DNA of 64,000 nucleotides from Salinivibrio sharmensis (GCF_001995985.1 NZ_MUFC01000014.1:1-64000); one strand, 5' to 3'. Counted from the first letter of the stretch, positions 30,058 to 42,063 are shown. Made by a program: numbers and translations. The notes: generated by a model not told the origin, from the letters alone.

Positions 30058-33000
30058 GTCAGCGCGGTAAGTATCACTCACTCACCATGGTGAACTGGAA
30101 CGGCTTTTTTGCACGAACCTTTGATATTGACTCCCTTGTTACCACCTTATCAGGCGGGAACGGCGCGGGTAAGTCGACCACCATGGCGGCCTTTATCACT
30201 TCGTTGATCCCTGACCAAACCCTGTTGCACTTCCGTAACACCACAGAGGCGGGGAGCTCGAGCGCGTCTCGTGATAAGGGCTTGCATGGTAAACTACAGC
30301 CTGGCGCTTGTTATGCCGCGTTAGATGTGGTGAATTCACGCCAACAGCGGGTGCTGTTTGGTGTGCGTCTTCAACAAGTGGCAGGGCGTGATAAGAAGGT
30401 GGATATCAAGCCGTTTGTCTTACAAGGCTTACCTTCATCGGTGGCGCCGACCGATGTGTTGGTGGAAACTTTGGGCAATGGCCAAGCGCGAGTCCGTCAG
30501 CTGAACGAAGTAAAAGACGCGGCGGGCGCGTATGAGACTGCGCACTTTAAAGCGTTTAATTCAGTGACTGACTACCACGCGCAAATGTTTGAAGTTGGTG
30601 TGCTACCGAAAAAGCTGCGCACTCAGCAAGATAGAGGCAAGTTTTATCGACTAATTGAAGCCTCGCTTTACGGCGGTATTTCAAGCGCGATCACCAAATC
30701 GTTGCGTGAATATCTGTTACCACAAAATGGTGGCGTGAAAAAAGCCTTCCAAGATATGGAAGTGGCACTTAAAGAAAACCGTATGACGCTTGAGGCGATT
30801 AAGCTGACGCAGCGCGATCGTGATTTGTTTAAGCATTTGATCACCGAAGCGACCCATTATGTGGCCTCGGACTATATGCGTCATGCCAATGAGCGTCGAA
30901 GCAAGCTGGAACAAGCGCTATCGTTGCGGGCGGAGCTGAACGCCGCACAGCAGACATTGCAGCAAAAGCAGCAGCATGCGGAAACCATGCGCGCAGAATT
31001 AACCGAGCTGGAAGCGGGACAAGATCATCTCGAGCAAGATCACCAAGCGGCGGCCGATCATCTGCAGTTGGTGCAATCCGCGATGCGCCAACAAGAAAAG
31101 ATTCAGCGTTACGAGGAAGACTTATTAGAGCTTTCTGAAAAGCTGGAAGAGCAAATCATGGTGGTGGAAGAGGCCACAGAGCAGCTTGCTGAGGCTGAAT
31201 TGCGTGCGGCGCAAAGTGAAGAGGAAGTGGATAGTCTGAAGACTCAGCTTGCCGACTATCAACAAGCGCTCAACACGCAACAAACGCGGTCTTTGCAATA
31301 CCAACAAGCGGTTAATGCGCTAGAAGCCGCCCGCCGCCTCACTGAGGATGAGACCCTCAGTGCAGACGAGGCCACGACACGGTTACAAGCGTTGAAAACG
31401 CAAGAATCTGAACAAACCGATCGCGTACTGTCACTCAAACACAAACGCGATCTAGCATCAGCGACGGCCAATCAATTTGAACAGGGTTTGCATCTTTTGC
31501 ACCGTCTTGATCCATCCGTGCCCCGCGCAGATGCGGGAACGGAAGCAAAGCGTTGGGTCGAGCAGGGCAGAGAGCGTCGCTATCTGGCCGACAGTGTGAC
31601 ACAGCGCCAGTATGAACAGCGTGAACTGAACCAACGGGCTGAGCAATATCAGCAAGCGAGTCAGTTAGTGTCGGAATATCAGGACCTAACAGGCGAACCG
31701 CTGGCTGACAGTGACGCGGTCGAGCAAGCCGCAGCGGTGCAGCAAGCACGACGCGACGCGCTACAAGAGGAAAAAGAGACTCAGGCCGAGCAAGTCCGCG
31801 AGTTGGCACGGACACAAGAAGCGATTGATTTGGAAATCCAAGCGCTTGAGGGCAAAGCACCGTCTTGGTTTGCGGCCAATGACGCCTTGACCAAACTGGA
31901 AAGCCAAACTGAAAAAAGCTTGGAGGATGGCCAAGCGGTCATGGCGGCGATGCATGAGACGCATGAGGCGGTGCGCACGCGCGCGCAGCATCAAGAGCTA
32001 CTGGGCAAACAGAAGGCGGAGATTGAACAGGCGATTGAACAACTAGCGCAGCCAGGTGGCAGCGACGATGCGCAATTGCAAGGCCTCGCCGACACACTTG
32101 GTGGTACCTTACTCTCTGAAATTTATGATGATATCACCTTAGATGACGCTCCTTACTTCAGCGCACTGTATGGCCCGGCGCGGCATGCCATCGTGGTGCC
32201 CGATCTAAAAGGCGTAAAGGATAAGCTCACGGATTTAGACGCATGTCCTGATGACTTATACATCATTGAGGGTGACGCAGACGCGTTTGATGATAGCGTG
32301 TTTGATGCGCAAGAGCTGTCGGGTGCCGTGTGTGTACACCTCAATGATCGGCAAATGCGCTATTCGCGCTTCCCAGCTACCCCACTGTTTGGTCGTGCTG
32401 CCCGAGAGCACCGTCTTGAGCAGCTACGTGAACAGCGGGAGGCCTTGGTCGAAGATCACGCCAAAGCTTCTTTTGATGTACAAAAGTGGCAACGCTTGTC
32501 TCAAGCCTTTAGTCAGTTTATTGCCGAGCACCTCACGGTGGCGTTTGAGCCCGACCCTGAGCAGGCGATCGCCGCTTGCCGCGAGAAACGAGCGCAGACG
32601 CAGCGTGCGATAACCGATGCCAAACAGGCATTGGCACAACATGAGGCGGAGGTGACGCGGTGTCAGCAAGCGCTGCAAATCCTCGATAAACTTCGCTACT
32701 GTGCCGAGGCGCTTACAGAGGATAACCTTGAGGCGCGCTTGCAAATGGCTACTGAGCGCGTAGAGGCGGCGAAAGAGGCACAAGGCTTTATCCAGCAACA
32801 TGGTGAAACCTTGGCGGCACTGGAAACAAGCCTCGCAACGCTCGACAGCGACCCTGAGCAATTTGATAAACTAGAGCAGGCCTACCAAGAGGCGGATAAC
32901 ACGTTACAGGCTATTAAGCAGCAAGTGTTTGCAGTCGCGGATTTAGCGGAGCGTCGTCCGCACTTTGCTTATCAAGATGCGTCTGAAATGCTGACGCAAA

Positions 33001-34505
33001 GCAGTGAGCTTAATGAACAGCTAAAAGCCAAACTCAAAGACGCCGAACAGGTGCGCCAACGTGAGCGTGAATCGCTCAAGCAGATTCAGTCGCAGACGAG
33101 TCAATATCACCAGGTGCTCGCGTCACTCAAAAGCGCCCATCAATCTAAGCAAGAGACGCTGAACGAGTTTAAACGAGAGCTCAGTGAGTTGGGTGTGCAA
33201 GCGGATGAAGATGCCTTAATGCGTGCGCAAAGTCGTCGTGATGCCTTGTACGAGCAAATGCACCAGACGCGGCAGCGCCATAGCGAGCTGTCTCGCGGTA
33301 TCACATCGCTGGAGATGGAAACCAAATCACTGACTAAAGAGCTGCGTAAACTGCTTAAGCAGTACAAAGAGCTGCGCCAGTTTGTGGTCAACGCCAAAGC
33401 GGGTTGGTGCAGTGTCCTGCGTATTGCGCGCGACAATGGGGTAGAAAAACAACTGCATCGTCGAGAAATGGCGTATATGTCTGCTGACGAGTTGCGCTCA
33501 TTATCAGATAAATCGTTAGGTGCATTGCGCCTTGCGGTTGCGGACAACGAAACCTTGCGCGATGCCTTGCGTGCCTCTGAGGATGTCGGGCGGCCTGAGC
33601 GTAAAGTCTTGTTCTATGTCGCCGTGTATCAGCACTTACGCGAACGTATCCGCCACGACATTATTCGCACCGATGATCCGGTTGAAGCGATTGAGGAAAT
33701 GGAAGTCGAACTGGCTCGTCTTACTGAAGAACTCACGCAGCGTGAACAACGCTTGGCAATCAGCTCTGAATCGGTCGCCAATATTATTCGCAAGACGATT
33801 CAGCGTGAACAAAACCGGATCCGCATGCTCAACCAAGGGCTACAGAACGTAGGCTTTGGTCAAGTGCAAGGTGTGCGCCTGAATGTGTCTATCCGTGAAA
33901 CCCATGCACAGTTGCTGATGGGCTTGGCTGAACATGCCGATCAGCACCAAGATTTGTTCGGCAACCCAAACCTCACCTTCTCGGAAGCCATGGCGAAGTT
34001 GTTCCAACGTTTGAACCCGCATATTGAAATGGGGCAACGTGCGCCACAGACTTTGGGTGAAGAGCTGTTGGACTATCGTAACTATCTGGACTTGGGGATT
34101 GAAGTTAATCGAGGAACGGATGGCTGGCTGAAAGCAGAGTCCGGCGCTTTGTCGACCGGTGAAGCGATTGGTACCGGGCAGGCTATCTTGCTGATGGTGA
34201 TTCAAAGCTGGGAAGAAGAGTCGCGCCGACTGCGTGGCAAAGATGTGATCCCATGTCGCTTACTCTTCCTCGATGAGGCAGCGCGCTTGGATGCCAAATC
34301 GATCTCAACCTTGTTTGAGCTGTGTCATCGTTTAGATATGCAGTTGTTGATTGCGGCACCAGAAAACATCAGCCCAGAGCAAGGGACGACGTATAAACTG
34401 GTGCGTAAAATCTTCAATGATCGTGAGCACGTCCATGTTGTGGGCTTGCGCGGGTTTGGTGAAGAGAAGCGTCGGGAGTTAGAGCGTGAGCCGGTGATGG
34501 AATAA
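30054..34505 (+). CDS. mukB: Condensin ATPase MukB
   Basis: A 1483-residue SMC-like ATPase, nearly the E. coli length. The Walker A ([15 protein letters not shown]) is at about residues 34-48. Two long coiled coils rich in Gln and Glu flank a hinge near residues 650-790. The C-terminal head carries the signature [17 protein letters not shown] and Walker [13 protein letters not shown]. It is the last gene of cmoM-mukF-mukE-mukB. In E. coli ldtD, ycbK and ycbL follow; here a 12.6-kb block intervenes. Confidence 0.98.
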   Translation: MSQRGKYHSLTMVNWNGFFARTFDIDSLVTTLSGGNGAGKSTTMAAFITSLIPDQTLLHFRNTTEAGSSSASRDKGLHGKLQPGACYAALDVVNSRQQRVLFGVRLQQVAGRDKKVDIKPFVLQGLPSSVAPTDVLVETLGNGQARVRQLNEVKDAAGAYETAHFKAFNSVTDYHAQMFEVGVLPKKLRTQQDRGKFYRLIEASLYGGISSAITKSLREYLLPQNGGVKKAFQDMEVALKENRMTLEAIKLTQRDRDLFKHLITEATHYVASDYMRHANERRSKLEQALSLRAELNAAQQTLQQKQQHAETMRAELTELEAGQDHLEQDHQAAADHLQLVQSAMRQQEKIQRYEEDLLELSEKLEEQIMVVEEATEQLAEAELRAAQSEEEVDSLKTQLADYQQALNTQQTRSLQYQQAVNALEAARRLTEDETLSADEATTRLQALKTQESEQTDRVLSLKHKRDLASATANQFEQGLHLLHRLDPSVPRADAGTEAKRWVEQGRERRYLADSVTQRQYEQRELNQRAEQYQQASQLVSEYQDLTGEPLADSDAVEQAAAVQQARRDALQEEKETQAEQVRELARTQEAIDLEIQALEGKAPSWFAANDALTKLESQTEKSLEDGQAVMAAMHETHEAVRTRAQHQELLGKQKAEIEQAIEQLAQPGGSDDAQLQGLADTLGGTLLSEIYDDITLDDAPYFSALYGPARHAIVVPDLKGVKDKLTDLDACPDDLYIIEGDADAFDDSVFDAQELSGAVCVHLNDRQMRYSRFPATPLFGRAAREHRLEQLREQREALVEDHAKASFDVQKWQRLSQAFSQFIAEHLTVAFEPDPEQAIAACREKRAQTQRAITDAKQALAQHEAEVTRCQQALQILDKLRYCAEALTEDNLEARLQMATERVEAAKEAQGFIQQHGETLAALETSLATLDSDPEQFDKLEQAYQEADNTLQAIKQQVFAVADLAERRPHFAYQDASEMLTQSSELNEQLKAKLKDAEQVRQRERESLKQIQSQTSQYHQVLASLKSAHQSKQETLNEFKRELSELGVQADEDALMRAQSRRDALYEQMHQTRQRHSELSRGITSLEMETKSLTKELRKLLKQYKELRQFVVNAKAGWCSVLRIARDNGVEKQLHRREMAYMSADELRSLSDKSLGALRLAVADNETLRDALRASEDVGRPERKVLFYVAVYQHLRERIRHDIIRTDDPVEAIEEMEVELARLTEELTQREQRLAISSESVANIIRKTIQREQNRIRMLNQGLQNVGFGQVQGVRLNVSIRETHAQLLMGLAEHADQHQDLFGNPNLTFSEAMAKLFQRLNPHIEMGQRAPQTLGEELLDYRNYLDLGIEVNRGTDGWLKAESGALSTGEAIGTGQAILLMVIQSWEEESRRLRGKDVIPCRLLFLDEAARLDAKSISTLFELCHRLDMQLLIAAPENISPEQGTTYKLVRKIFNDREHVHVVGLRGFGEEKRRELEREPVME

Positions 34506-34526
34506 TCGTCCGACAAGGTGAAAACG

Positions 34527-34555
34527 AAGGGGTCGGCCTTGAGGCCGACCCCTTT
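34527..34555. terminator. Bidirectional terminator after mukB
   Basis: AAGGGGTCGGCC and GGCCGACCCCTT pair perfectly (12 bp, TTGA loop) between mukB and the convergent chemoreceptor gene. The tails are short (TTTGG and TTCG). Confidence 0.8.
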
Positions 34556-34560
34556 GGATC

Positions 34561-36894
34561 TTAGTCGGTTTTAAAGTGACTGATCCGCGCTTCCAAGGTA
34601 CTGGCATGCTCACGTAAGTGATTGACGGTTTGCTCAGTGTTGCGCGTGCGCTCTGAAACATGGTCAGCCGATTGTGCCATCGTGTTGACATTTTGGCTGA
34701 TTTCATCGGTAACCTGCGTTTGCTGGTTGGCCGCGGTGGCGATTTGCATATTCATTTCGTTGATTTGCTCAATCATGGTTTTGATTTGACCCAGCTTATC
34801 GTTGTTTTCGTGGCAATGCTCAACACTTCGGGTCACCGCGTCATTAGCTTGGGTCATCCCATCGGCGGCACCACGCGTCTCCTGTTGCAATGCATCGACC
34901 TTGGCACGAATTTCCTCTGTAGAGGATTGGGTGCGTGTCGCCAAAGAACGCACTTCGTCAGCGACCACGGCAAACCCCCTTCCTTGTTCACCAGCTCGCG
35001 CCGCTTCAATCGCCGCATTGAGCGCCAACAAGTTGGTTTGCTCGGCAATTTCTTGAATCACATCTAACACGGATCCGATTGATTCACTCTCGTGCGATAG
35101 TTTCTCCATCGAGCGAGTGGCTTTGTCCATGTGATCTTTGAGTGTTTGCATTTGGCTGACCAAGGCTTCACCTTTTTGGCTGCCTTCATTGGCAGTGAGG
35201 GTAATGGTGTCAGACGCTTCAGAGGCATTGCTCGCATGCTCTGACACTTCGCTGATAGAGGCGGCCATCTGTGTGGCAGCGGTAGCGACCTGGTTCGAGC
35301 TTTTGGCTTGCTCGTCCACTTGCCCGCGCACAGCGACTACGTCATCACTGATATCGTTGGCTGATGACAACAAGGTTTTTGACGCGCCGTGTGTTTTTTG
35401 AATCACGTCTCGGAAGCTTTGGAACATTTCATTGAGGCTGTCAGCCAACGTAGAGAGCTCATCTTTACTGGTGTGGTGCAACGTGATGGTCAAATCTTTA
35501 CTGTCTGCCACCTGTTTGATGCTGGTGGCGAGTTTCAAGATAGGCGCCCCAATGCTTTTACCCAACCAATACGCCGCTAGTGCGGCGAGACTGCCGAGCA
35601 GCACTGCCGTGAACGCGGTTACTACGCCGATATCAGTGCGTAATTTGGTAATGGCTGTAAAGGCTTCATCGGTGTCTTGTTGACTGATCACCGCCCATGT
35701 CACCCCGTAGACGTCAATGGGTGAATAAGAAACAAGCACCTCAGTATTACGATAGCTCGTTTGCGTGATAAACCCTTGCTCTCCCCGTAGCGCCCTTTTT
35801 ACCGCAGGGTTATCGAGGGGTTGGTTACCCGCAGCGGAATTTTGATAATCAATGCGGTGAATGGTATCGGCATTGAGCCCATGGCTTTCTAGTGCACTGA
35901 GGTAGGCGTCTTTATCGTCACTTAAAAGACGTGGTTGTGTACGTAATAGGTTATCGGGGCCAACCAATAAGATCTCGCCGCTTTTGCCCATCCCTGATTC
36001 AGCCCATTGACCATTATTGCTAATGAGCTCACTGATACGATCGATTGGCATTTGAAATATCAACGCCCCGATCTGCTGACCGTTTTTGTAAACCGGGCTG
36101 GAGATAAATGAAGCCGGGCTGTCGTAGGAGGGGTAGTAAGGGCGAAAATCAATGAAGCCCAGTTCCCCTTGCGGCGCTTTGCGTACCGCTTTATAGGCAT
36201 CAGCCAAACCACTGGTTGAGTACGGGCCGGTTAATAGGTTGGTCGCGTAATCCAGCTCTTTGTAAACGCTGTAGACAATATTGCCCTGATTATCGACCAG
36301 GAAAATATCGTAGTAGCCGAAGGTTTTTAAATAATGCTGAAAGTTGGGATGAAAGACGCTGTGGATCTCACTGTAGACACTGCCGTCGTTGGCTTTTGCC
36401 ATGGCATCTTTACTTCCTAATGGATGGGGGTTGTCGCTGATATACGCGTGTTGCAACCGTTTCGCTACAACAGGTAACTGATTGTACCTTCCCATTACGT
36501 CGGTAGAGGTATCGTTAATCTCTTGATAGGTCGCGCCGAATTGATTGCGATAATAACTGGCTAGTTGGCTCTCTTGGCTGGGAGAGTTGGCAGTGTCTGC
36601 GGCGATGCTTTTAAATGCTTGTGCCAGTTGTGCCAGTTGTGCCAGTTGTGCCAATGCATCTTCTGTCATGGTTGAGTCTGACAGCGTATTAATTTGATCA
36701 CCAATGAACTTGAAGTAATTACTTATTTCCGACTTTTTCGACGCTTTCACTGCCGTTAGTTGCGATTTTACTTTCTTATCAAGTGCTTGTGATGATAAGC
36801 CGATGGTTCTAAACGCTAAGATAGCCGCAATAGTTAAAACACAGGTTAATGATGCCGCAACGATTGCGAGCGTGATCTTATTACTGATTCTCAT
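34561..36894 (-). CDS. Methyl-accepting chemotaxis protein with Cache sensor (first of a pair)
   Basis: A 777-residue chemoreceptor. The first transmembrane helix is in residues 8-30. A large periplasmic double-Cache-type sensor with [20 protein letters not shown] spans about 35-400. A second helix near 415-440 is followed by HAMP, then a cytoplasmic signalling domain. The hairpin tip [20 protein letters not shown] is intact. No C-terminal CheR-docking pentapeptide is seen. AAGGAG lies 7 bases before ATG 36894. A short in-frame repeat codes (AQL) units near residue 82. It is paralogous to the next receptor. The ligand is unknown. Confidence 0.93.
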   Translation of the reverse strand: MRISNKITLAIVAASLTCVLTIAAILAFRTIGLSSQALDKKVKSQLTAVKASKKSEISNYFKFIGDQINTLSDSTMTEDALAQLAQLAQLAQAFKSIAADTANSPSQESQLASYYRNQFGATYQEINDTSTDVMGRYNQLPVVAKRLQHAYISDNPHPLGSKDAMAKANDGSVYSEIHSVFHPNFQHYLKTFGYYDIFLVDNQGNIVYSVYKELDYATNLLTGPYSTSGLADAYKAVRKAPQGELGFIDFRPYYPSYDSPASFISSPVYKNGQQIGALIFQMPIDRISELISNNGQWAESGMGKSGEILLVGPDNLLRTQPRLLSDDKDAYLSALESHGLNADTIHRIDYQNSAAGNQPLDNPAVKRALRGEQGFITQTSYRNTEVLVSYSPIDVYGVTWAVISQQDTDEAFTAITKLRTDIGVVTAFTAVLLGSLAALAAYWLGKSIGAPILKLATSIKQVADSKDLTITLHHTSKDELSTLADSLNEMFQSFRDVIQKTHGASKTLLSSANDISDDVVAVRGQVDEQAKSSNQVATAATQMAASISEVSEHASNASEASDTITLTANEGSQKGEALVSQMQTLKDHMDKATRSMEKLSHESESIGSVLDVIQEIAEQTNLLALNAAIEAARAGEQGRGFAVVADEVRSLATRTQSSTEEIRAKVDALQQETRGAADGMTQANDAVTRSVEHCHENNDKLGQIKTMIEQINEMNMQIATAANQQTQVTDEISQNVNTMAQSADHVSERTRNTEQTVNHLREHASTLEARISHFKTD
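36619..36654. repeat. Four 9-bp tandem repeats inside the first chemoreceptor gene
   Basis: The unit TTGTGCCAG occurs three times exactly and a fourth time with one change. In the gene it encodes repeated Ala-Gln-Leu. Copy-number change would keep the frame, altering helix length in the sensor domain. Confidence 0.9.
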
Positions 36895-37042
36895 CGTGAC
36901 ACTCCTTCTTACATCACGTTTTGAATCTAGTCACTGCGGATAAAAAGTGCGTAGAAAAGGGGATAAAATTTGAACAAATGGTGAGCGTGTGTCTAGCTAG
37001 TCAGTCTTAATGAGTGGTTTCTAGACAGACAGCGAGAAAAGC

Positions 37043-37064
37043 AGGGAGGTGCGATGACCTCCCT
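37043..37064 (-). terminator. Terminator after the second chemoreceptor gene
   Basis: On the minus strand AGGGAGGT and ACCTCCCT form an 8-bp stem followed by GCTTTTC, 16 bases beyond the stop at 37080. The downstream receptor therefore probably has its own promoter in the 185-base gap. Confidence 0.7.
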
Positions 37065-37079
37065 AGATAGGGTGAGTAT

Positions 37080-39395
37080 TTACTCAGTTTTGAAATGACC
37101 GATAGTATCAGCCAGACGTGCTGACCGTTGGCTTAAGCCGGTGACGGTTTCTGCGGTGTCATGCGTGCGTTGTGAGACGGTTTCAGCCGATTGCGCGATA
37201 TCAGAGATGCTTTCGCTGATTTCTGTCGTCACTTGCGTTTGCTGCTGAGTGGCATTGGCAATGTGTGAGGTCATCTGATTGATTTCGGTGACCATGTTGG
37301 CAATATCAACCAGTGCGGCGTTATTTTGCTGACAATAATCCACACAAGCGTCGACGGTTTGGCTGGTGGTATCCATATCTGCCACCGCTGACTGCGTCTC
37401 TTGACGTAATGCGGCAATTTTATCGCGAATACTCTCCGTTGAATCCTGGGTACGAGAAGCCAGGGTACGTACTTCTTCGGCGACCACGCTGAACCCGCGG
37501 CCTTGCTCGCCCGCGCGCGCCGCTTCAATCGCCGCATTCAGCGCCAACAAGTTGGTTTGCTCGGCGATGGCTTGAATCACATCCAGTACGGTACCGATTT
37601 CTTCGCTCTGTTGCGATAAACGCCCCATGGTGGCTGTGGCCGCTTCCATACTCGATGACAGGGTACGGATTTGCGCAACCAGGTCGTCTCCAATTTGTGA
37701 GCCCTTATTGACGGCTTGGGTAATATCATCAGAAGCCGTGGAAGCTTGATTGGCATATTGGGCAACATCGGTGACGGAGGTGGCCATTTCTGTGGCCGCA
37801 GACGCGACCTGATGTGTGTGCTTGACCTGATCGGTCACGCGATCGCGCATGGTGGCTACGTCTTGGTTAATATCGCTAGACGCTTGACCGAGTAGCCCGG
37901 ATGCTTGGTGCGCTTCTTGGATCACTTGCTGGAAACTGGCGAACATATCATTAAGAGAACGGCCTAACATTGCCATTTCATCTTTGCCTTTGTCTGATAA
38001 ACGCTGGGTTAGATCTTTGTTTTCGGCAATGGTTTTTATCCGGGTGGTGACCGCAATCATCGGTTTAGCAATATTGCCGCCGAGGATATAGGCAATCACA
38101 ATCGCAACAACGACTAACACCAATGAAGTAATCACCGTCGCTTTGAGAATGGTATCTTGCATGGTTGCCACTTGTGATAGGGCTTCCCGTTGACTGATTT
38201 GGTTAATCAGCGCCCAGCGCGTGCCGAACACGTCAATCGGTGAGTAAGCGGTATAGACGGTTTGGTTACGATAGCTTTGTTCTTTGCCCGTCCCCGTCTC
38301 GCCGGCCAATGCTTGTTCAACGCTACGGGACGTAATGGGCATCTGGCCCGCTGCAGTATCGGTGAAATCGATTCGGCGAATTAGGTCTGAGTTGACGCCA
38401 TTGGTGCGCAGCAAGTTTAAATACGCTGATTTATCTTCTTGTAACGCGCGCGCCTCGGTGCGCAAGACTTTATCTGGCCCTACCATAAACATTTCGCCGC
38501 TTTGTCCAAAGCCTGCTGACTGCCATTGGCCTTGACCGCTGATCACGCCGCTCAAACGCTGAATCGGCAATTTAAAGATGAGTACGCCCTGCGTTTCGCC
38601 GTTTTCGACGATAGGGGTGGCGATAAATGAGGCTGGCTCATCGTAGCTGGGAAAGTAAGGGCGGTAATCAACAAAGCTGATGTCACCGGCTTTTGCATCA
38701 ATGGCTTCTAAGAAGGCATCGCCCATCCCGCTAGTGGCATAGGGGCCTGCAAATAAGCTGGTGCCAAAATCAATTTCTTTTGCCACCGAGTAGACAATAC
38801 GGCCGTTGGCGTCTGCTAACAGAATATCTTGATAGCCAAAAGTCTCGGCAAAACGGTGGTAATTAGGATGGTATTGAGTATGAACATTGTCATACGTAGA
38901 GCCGTCGTTGGTGGTCACCAACCTGTCTTTCTCACCCAGAGGGTGTGGACTGCCGCTAATATAAAACTGTTGTAATGTCCGAGTGGCAGGGGCGAGAGCC
39001 GCGAGGTTAGACCGTGCATTGGCGTTGGTATCGTTACGTGCTTGATAGACCTCGCCAAATGTGTCTGTGTAGTAATCTTGCAGCGCGCGGCGAGCTGATC
39101 TGTCGGTGCGGACTTCGCGGCCGTAAAGCCGATAGGCTTGGCTAAAAGCATCGACCGCATTTTCGGTCATGGTGGAGTCGGCCATGGATGTTAATTGCTG
39201 ACCGATAAATGAAAAATAACTGGTTAATTCTGAGTGTTTGGCTTCACGCACGGCTTTAAGCTGGCTAATCGCCTGCTCGCGCATTTCATCGCCAAACAGT
39301 GTGGTGGTTCGGTTTGCCAACACCGCGGCGGTGGCGACAATACAAATAACACAGGCGGAGATGATCGCCGCAGAAACCTTGGTGCGAACTTTCAT
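37080..39395 (-). CDS. Methyl-accepting chemotaxis protein with Cache sensor (second of a pair)
   Basis: A 771-residue receptor with the same layout as its neighbour. It has a transmembrane helix at about 8-30, a Cache-type sensor ([20 protein letters not shown]), a second helix near 408-432, HAMP and a signalling tip ([20 protein letters not shown]). The two sensors share many blocks, for example SPHPLG versus NPHPLG and [12 protein letters not shown] versus [13 protein letters not shown] tandem duplication with later divergence is likely, perhaps for related ligands. AGGAG is 9 bases before ATG 39395. Confidence 0.93.
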   Translation of the reverse strand: MKVRTKVSAAIISACVICIVATAAVLANRTTTLFGDEMREQAISQLKAVREAKHSELTSYFSFIGQQLTSMADSTMTENAVDAFSQAYRLYGREVRTDRSARRALQDYYTDTFGEVYQARNDTNANARSNLAALAPATRTLQQFYISGSPHPLGEKDRLVTTNDGSTYDNVHTQYHPNYHRFAETFGYQDILLADANGRIVYSVAKEIDFGTSLFAGPYATSGMGDAFLEAIDAKAGDISFVDYRPYFPSYDEPASFIATPIVENGETQGVLIFKLPIQRLSGVISGQGQWQSAGFGQSGEMFMVGPDKVLRTEARALQEDKSAYLNLLRTNGVNSDLIRRIDFTDTAAGQMPITSRSVEQALAGETGTGKEQSYRNQTVYTAYSPIDVFGTRWALINQISQREALSQVATMQDTILKATVITSLVLVVVAIVIAYILGGNIAKPMIAVTTRIKTIAENKDLTQRLSDKGKDEMAMLGRSLNDMFASFQQVIQEAHQASGLLGQASSDINQDVATMRDRVTDQVKHTHQVASAATEMATSVTDVAQYANQASTASDDITQAVNKGSQIGDDLVAQIRTLSSSMEAATATMGRLSQQSEEIGTVLDVIQAIAEQTNLLALNAAIEAARAGEQGRGFSVVAEEVRTLASRTQDSTESIRDKIAALRQETQSAVADMDTTSQTVDACVDYCQQNNAALVDIANMVTEINQMTSHIANATQQQTQVTTEISESISDIAQSAETVSQRTHDTAETVTGLSQRSARLADTIGHFKTE

Positions 39396-39495
39396 ACTAC
39401 TAAACTCCTGAAACGTCGTTATGACGGCATCAAATTAGGGCACCTTACTGGCGTAAAGTGGAGGTGGGGGCTTATTCGATAGGGAAATAACATGC

Positions 39496-39993
39496 TCAAA
39501 CCGTCAGGTCGCACTCTAGCATTGCCACACTGTGGTATTGGCCAAATTTTTCACCGACATCATTTAGCTGTCCAACTTGTTGGAAGCCAAAGCGACGATG
39601 CAATGCCAATGACGCTGGGTTGGGTAGGGTGACGAGAGAATAGGCGTGGCGCAGGGCCTTATCGCGCATACCGTCAAGCAAGGTTTGCATTAATGCAGAG
39701 CCAACCCCACGGCCACCGGCATCGGGGGCCGCATAAATGGTGATTTCTGAGGCGATGTGGAAAGCCTGCTTGGGATTGAAAGGCGTATTGTAAGCAAAGC
39801 CAAGGATTTGTTGGTCTCGCTCTGCCACCCAAGCTTGATAGCAGGAGGACGGGTCAAACTGAGCGAACCATTGTTCACGTTCGGCTAATTGCCATGGGCA
39901 CAAGTCAAACGTAATGGCGGTGTGTGTAATGTAATAATTATAAATCGTATTGATCGCGTCACAATCACGCAATTCCATGCGTCGAATAAGCAT
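39496..39993 (-). CDS. GNAT N-acetyltransferase (phosphinothricin/YncA-like)
   Basis: A 165-residue acetyltransferase with the Pat/YncA pattern. It has DAINTIYNYYITHTAITFD near the start, a GRGVGSALMQTLL acetyl-CoA loop and NPASLALHRRFGFQQVGQLNDVG-type ending with GEKFGQY. Such enzymes acetylate methionine sulfone or sulfoximine and related amino acids. ATG 39993 has AGGAAG 6 bases upstream; an upstream frame extension to 40167 lacks homology. Confidence 0.87.
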   Translation of the reverse strand: MLIRRMELRDCDAINTIYNYYITHTAITFDLCPWQLAEREQWFAQFDPSSCYQAWVAERDQQILGFAYNTPFNPKQAFHIASEITIYAAPDAGGRGVGSALMQTLLDGMRDKALRHAYSLVTLPNPASLALHRRFGFQQVGQLNDVGEKFGQYHSVAMLECDLTV

Positions 39994-40228
39994 TTTCGCT
40001 TCCTTTTCGCTTTTCTTTGCGCGACATAAGATAACGAAGTTCACCGCATTCGCCAAGTGTTGGTGATAAATTGAACACTTGGAGGTCGTTTTGTGTCCAA
40101 TCATTACGGTGTTTTGAGCGAAAACAAACGTACGCCCCGTTGGTCTAACAAAATACTCGGTAGGCATTGAGGGTATCGGAAGATAGGATTAGCATGATAG
40201 CTCCACTTCTCGGCATAAAGGATGCGTT

Positions 40229-41143
40229 TTGTCAGAGTTTAAAGCTACATCTATTTCTCCGGTCGGTCCGTTTTTCTCGCCCATGGTGCAAGGCTACTGG
40301 CGACTGGACGATTGGCAAATGACGCCGCAGCAACGGTTGAGTTTTCTTAAGGCACATATTGATCTAGGTATTACCACGGTCGACCATGCCGACATATACG
40401 GCGATTACCGCTGTGAGACACTCTTTGGCCAGGCGCTCAAGCTTGACCCAAGTGTAAGAGATGATATTCAGGTGGTGTCGAAATGCGATATCAAGTTGGT
40501 CAGTGAGGCGGCTCCAAACCGTAAAATCAACCATTACGATACCAGTTACCGGCATATTTTGGAGTCGGTCGATAACTCGTTGTCTCGTTTGGGTGTGGAA
40601 AAACTAGATGTGTTACTGATCCACCGTCCTGACGCGTTGATGGATGCGGATGAAGTGGCTGAAGCATTCACCACGCTACGTCATCACGGCAAGGTGGCGC
40701 ACTTTGGGGTGTCTAACTTTACGCCTGCACAGTTCGACCTGCTTCAGTCTCGTTGGGATGAATCTTTGGTGACCAACCAAGTTGAAATCAACCCGCTACG
40801 GTTTGATGTGGTTCATGATGGAACCCTGGATCAGCTGCAGCGGTTGCGTATTAAACCGATGGCGTGGTCTTGCCTTGCAGGCGGTGAGATGTTTAACGGC
40901 GAGTCTGAGCAGGCTGTACGGGTACGTGATACCTTGCATGCTATTGGCGAAGAGCTCGGTGGCGCGACGATCGATCAGGTGATTTATGCTTGGGTCATGC
41001 GCCATCCGTCTCAACCTTTACCTATAATCGGTTCGGGCAACATTGAGCGCGTTAAAGCTGCCAAAGCGGCTTATGACCTCAAACTCACGCGTGAGCAATG
41101 GTACCGGATATGGGTGGCGTCAAAAGGACACAATGTACCTTAA
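40229..41143 (+). CDS. ydhF: Aldo/keto reductase, YdhF family
   Basis: A 304-residue NADPH-dependent reductase with a TIM-barrel pattern. It contains TTVDHADIYGDYRCE (catalytic Asp/Tyr region), LLIHRPDALMDADEVAEAF, HFGVSNFTPAQFDLLQSR and PLPIIGSGNIERV. These align end to end with E. coli YdhF. The start appears to be TTG at 40229 with AAAGGA 7 bases before; the next in-frame ATG (40283) would delete conserved N-terminal residues. The physiological substrate is unknown. Confidence 0.92.
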   Translation: MSEFKATSISPVGPFFSPMVQGYWRLDDWQMTPQQRLSFLKAHIDLGITTVDHADIYGDYRCETLFGQALKLDPSVRDDIQVVSKCDIKLVSEAAPNRKINHYDTSYRHILESVDNSLSRLGVEKLDVLLIHRPDALMDADEVAEAFTTLRHHGKVAHFGVSNFTPAQFDLLQSRWDESLVTNQVEINPLRFDVVHDGTLDQLQRLRIKPMAWSCLAGGEMFNGESEQAVRVRDTLHAIGEELGGATIDQVIYAWVMRHPSQPLPIIGSGNIERVKAAKAAYDLKLTREQWYRIWVASKGHNVP

Positions 41144-41177
41144 AGAACAGTGTGTAACCGACTGACTCTCAATCAAT

Positions 41178-41202
41178 AAGGCGGCTATTAGCCGTCTTTT
41201 TT
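41178..41202 (+). terminator. Terminator after ydhF
   Basis: AAGGCGGCT and AGCCGTCTT pair with one wobble, followed by five T, about 35 bases past the stop. Confidence 0.85.
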
Positions 41203-41343
41203 GTTGATAGTTTGGTGACGGAATAGGGGCAATATGGCGTATTGATAACGGATGAGTGGAAAGTGCTATACGATAAATGGTGCGACTTGCTGTCGCATGC
41301 AGAGCCAGTGTATGAGACTGATGGCGACAAAAAGCGAACGTCC

Positions 41344-41379
41344 CTTGCTTTTAATACGCCACTTGCTTTTACTACGCCA
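41344..41379. repeat. 18-bp tandem duplication between ydhF and the marR gene
   Basis: CTTGCTTTTAATACGCCA is followed at once by CTTGCTTTTACTACGCCA, two head-to-tail copies with one mismatch. It lies in a 286-base interval with no supported gene, about 50 bases beyond the end of the leftward MarR gene. Confidence 0.85.
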
Positions 41380-41429
41380 TAGTAGGCAGGTGGACCGGTG
41401 GAGACATCCTGTTTACCCGCCGGAAACCA

Positions 41430-41927
41430 TTATTTTTTTGCTTGGAGTTGTGAGTTATGCGAGGTGAGGGCAGATACTTCTAACAGCGGTGCCGCATCAA
41501 TATCATCGGCGTTCATCATCGAAGAGATACGTTGTACCGATGACAGCAATAACGATTGTTCCCACTCATCTAAACTTTGAAAGCGTGAAATAAAGTTTTC
41601 TTGTAGGGGTTTGGGAGCTTGTTCTAACGCCGCTTCCCCTTGCTCGGTCAAGTGGGCATGCACTTTACGTTTATCAAGCTCACTGCGAACACGCAAAATT
41701 AATCCGCGCTTTTCAAGACGATCAAGAATGGTCGTTGCCGTTGCTTGACTCATATTGGTATGGGTCGAGAGCTTACGAATGGTCACTTGGCCCAGCTCTT
41801 TAATCGCACGCATTAGGACAAGTTGGGGGCCAGTGATCCCGGATACTTTGTTAAGTTTTCGTGAATGCAGGTCTATTGCGCGGATGATTTGCCGCAGCGC
41901 AACCAGTACTTCTTCGTGTTTTTCCAT
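41430..41927 (-). CDS. MarR-family transcriptional regulator
   Basis: A 165-residue winged-helix regulator. The DNA-binding part reads LGQVTIRKLSTHTNMSQATA, TTILDRLEKRGLILR and a wing with SELDKRKVHAHLTEQG. The C-terminal helices should dimerise. No cysteine or obvious ligand site is visible. It is divergent from the imelysin operon and has a palindrome in its upstream region. Its targets are not evident; the aldo/keto reductase or its own gene are candidates. Confidence 0.92.
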   Translation of the reverse strand: MEKHEEVLVALRQIIRAIDLHSRKLNKVSGITGPQLVLMRAIKELGQVTIRKLSTHTNMSQATATTILDRLEKRGLILRVRSELDKRKVHAHLTEQGEAALEQAPKPLQENFISRFQSLDEWEQSLLLSSVQRISSMMNADDIDAAPLLEVSALTSHNSQLQAKK

Positions 41928-42063
41928 TTACTCACCTCCACCAGAAAAAATCGCCAACGAAACTTACAATACCCGCGGTTGGAGTGCAAAGGCATCGAGA
42001 GAAAAATCGACTTTTTATGTTTTTTTTCACTATCAAATAATCAATGTGCTTTCAGTCTATTAT

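Noticed and set aside
31435-31860. Leftward 141-codon frame inside mukB
   Set aside because: Antisense shadow of coiled-coil codons.
36895-37079. Possible small gene between the two chemoreceptors
   Set aside because: No open frame of useful length with a ribosome-binding site; the interval fits a promoter plus a terminator.
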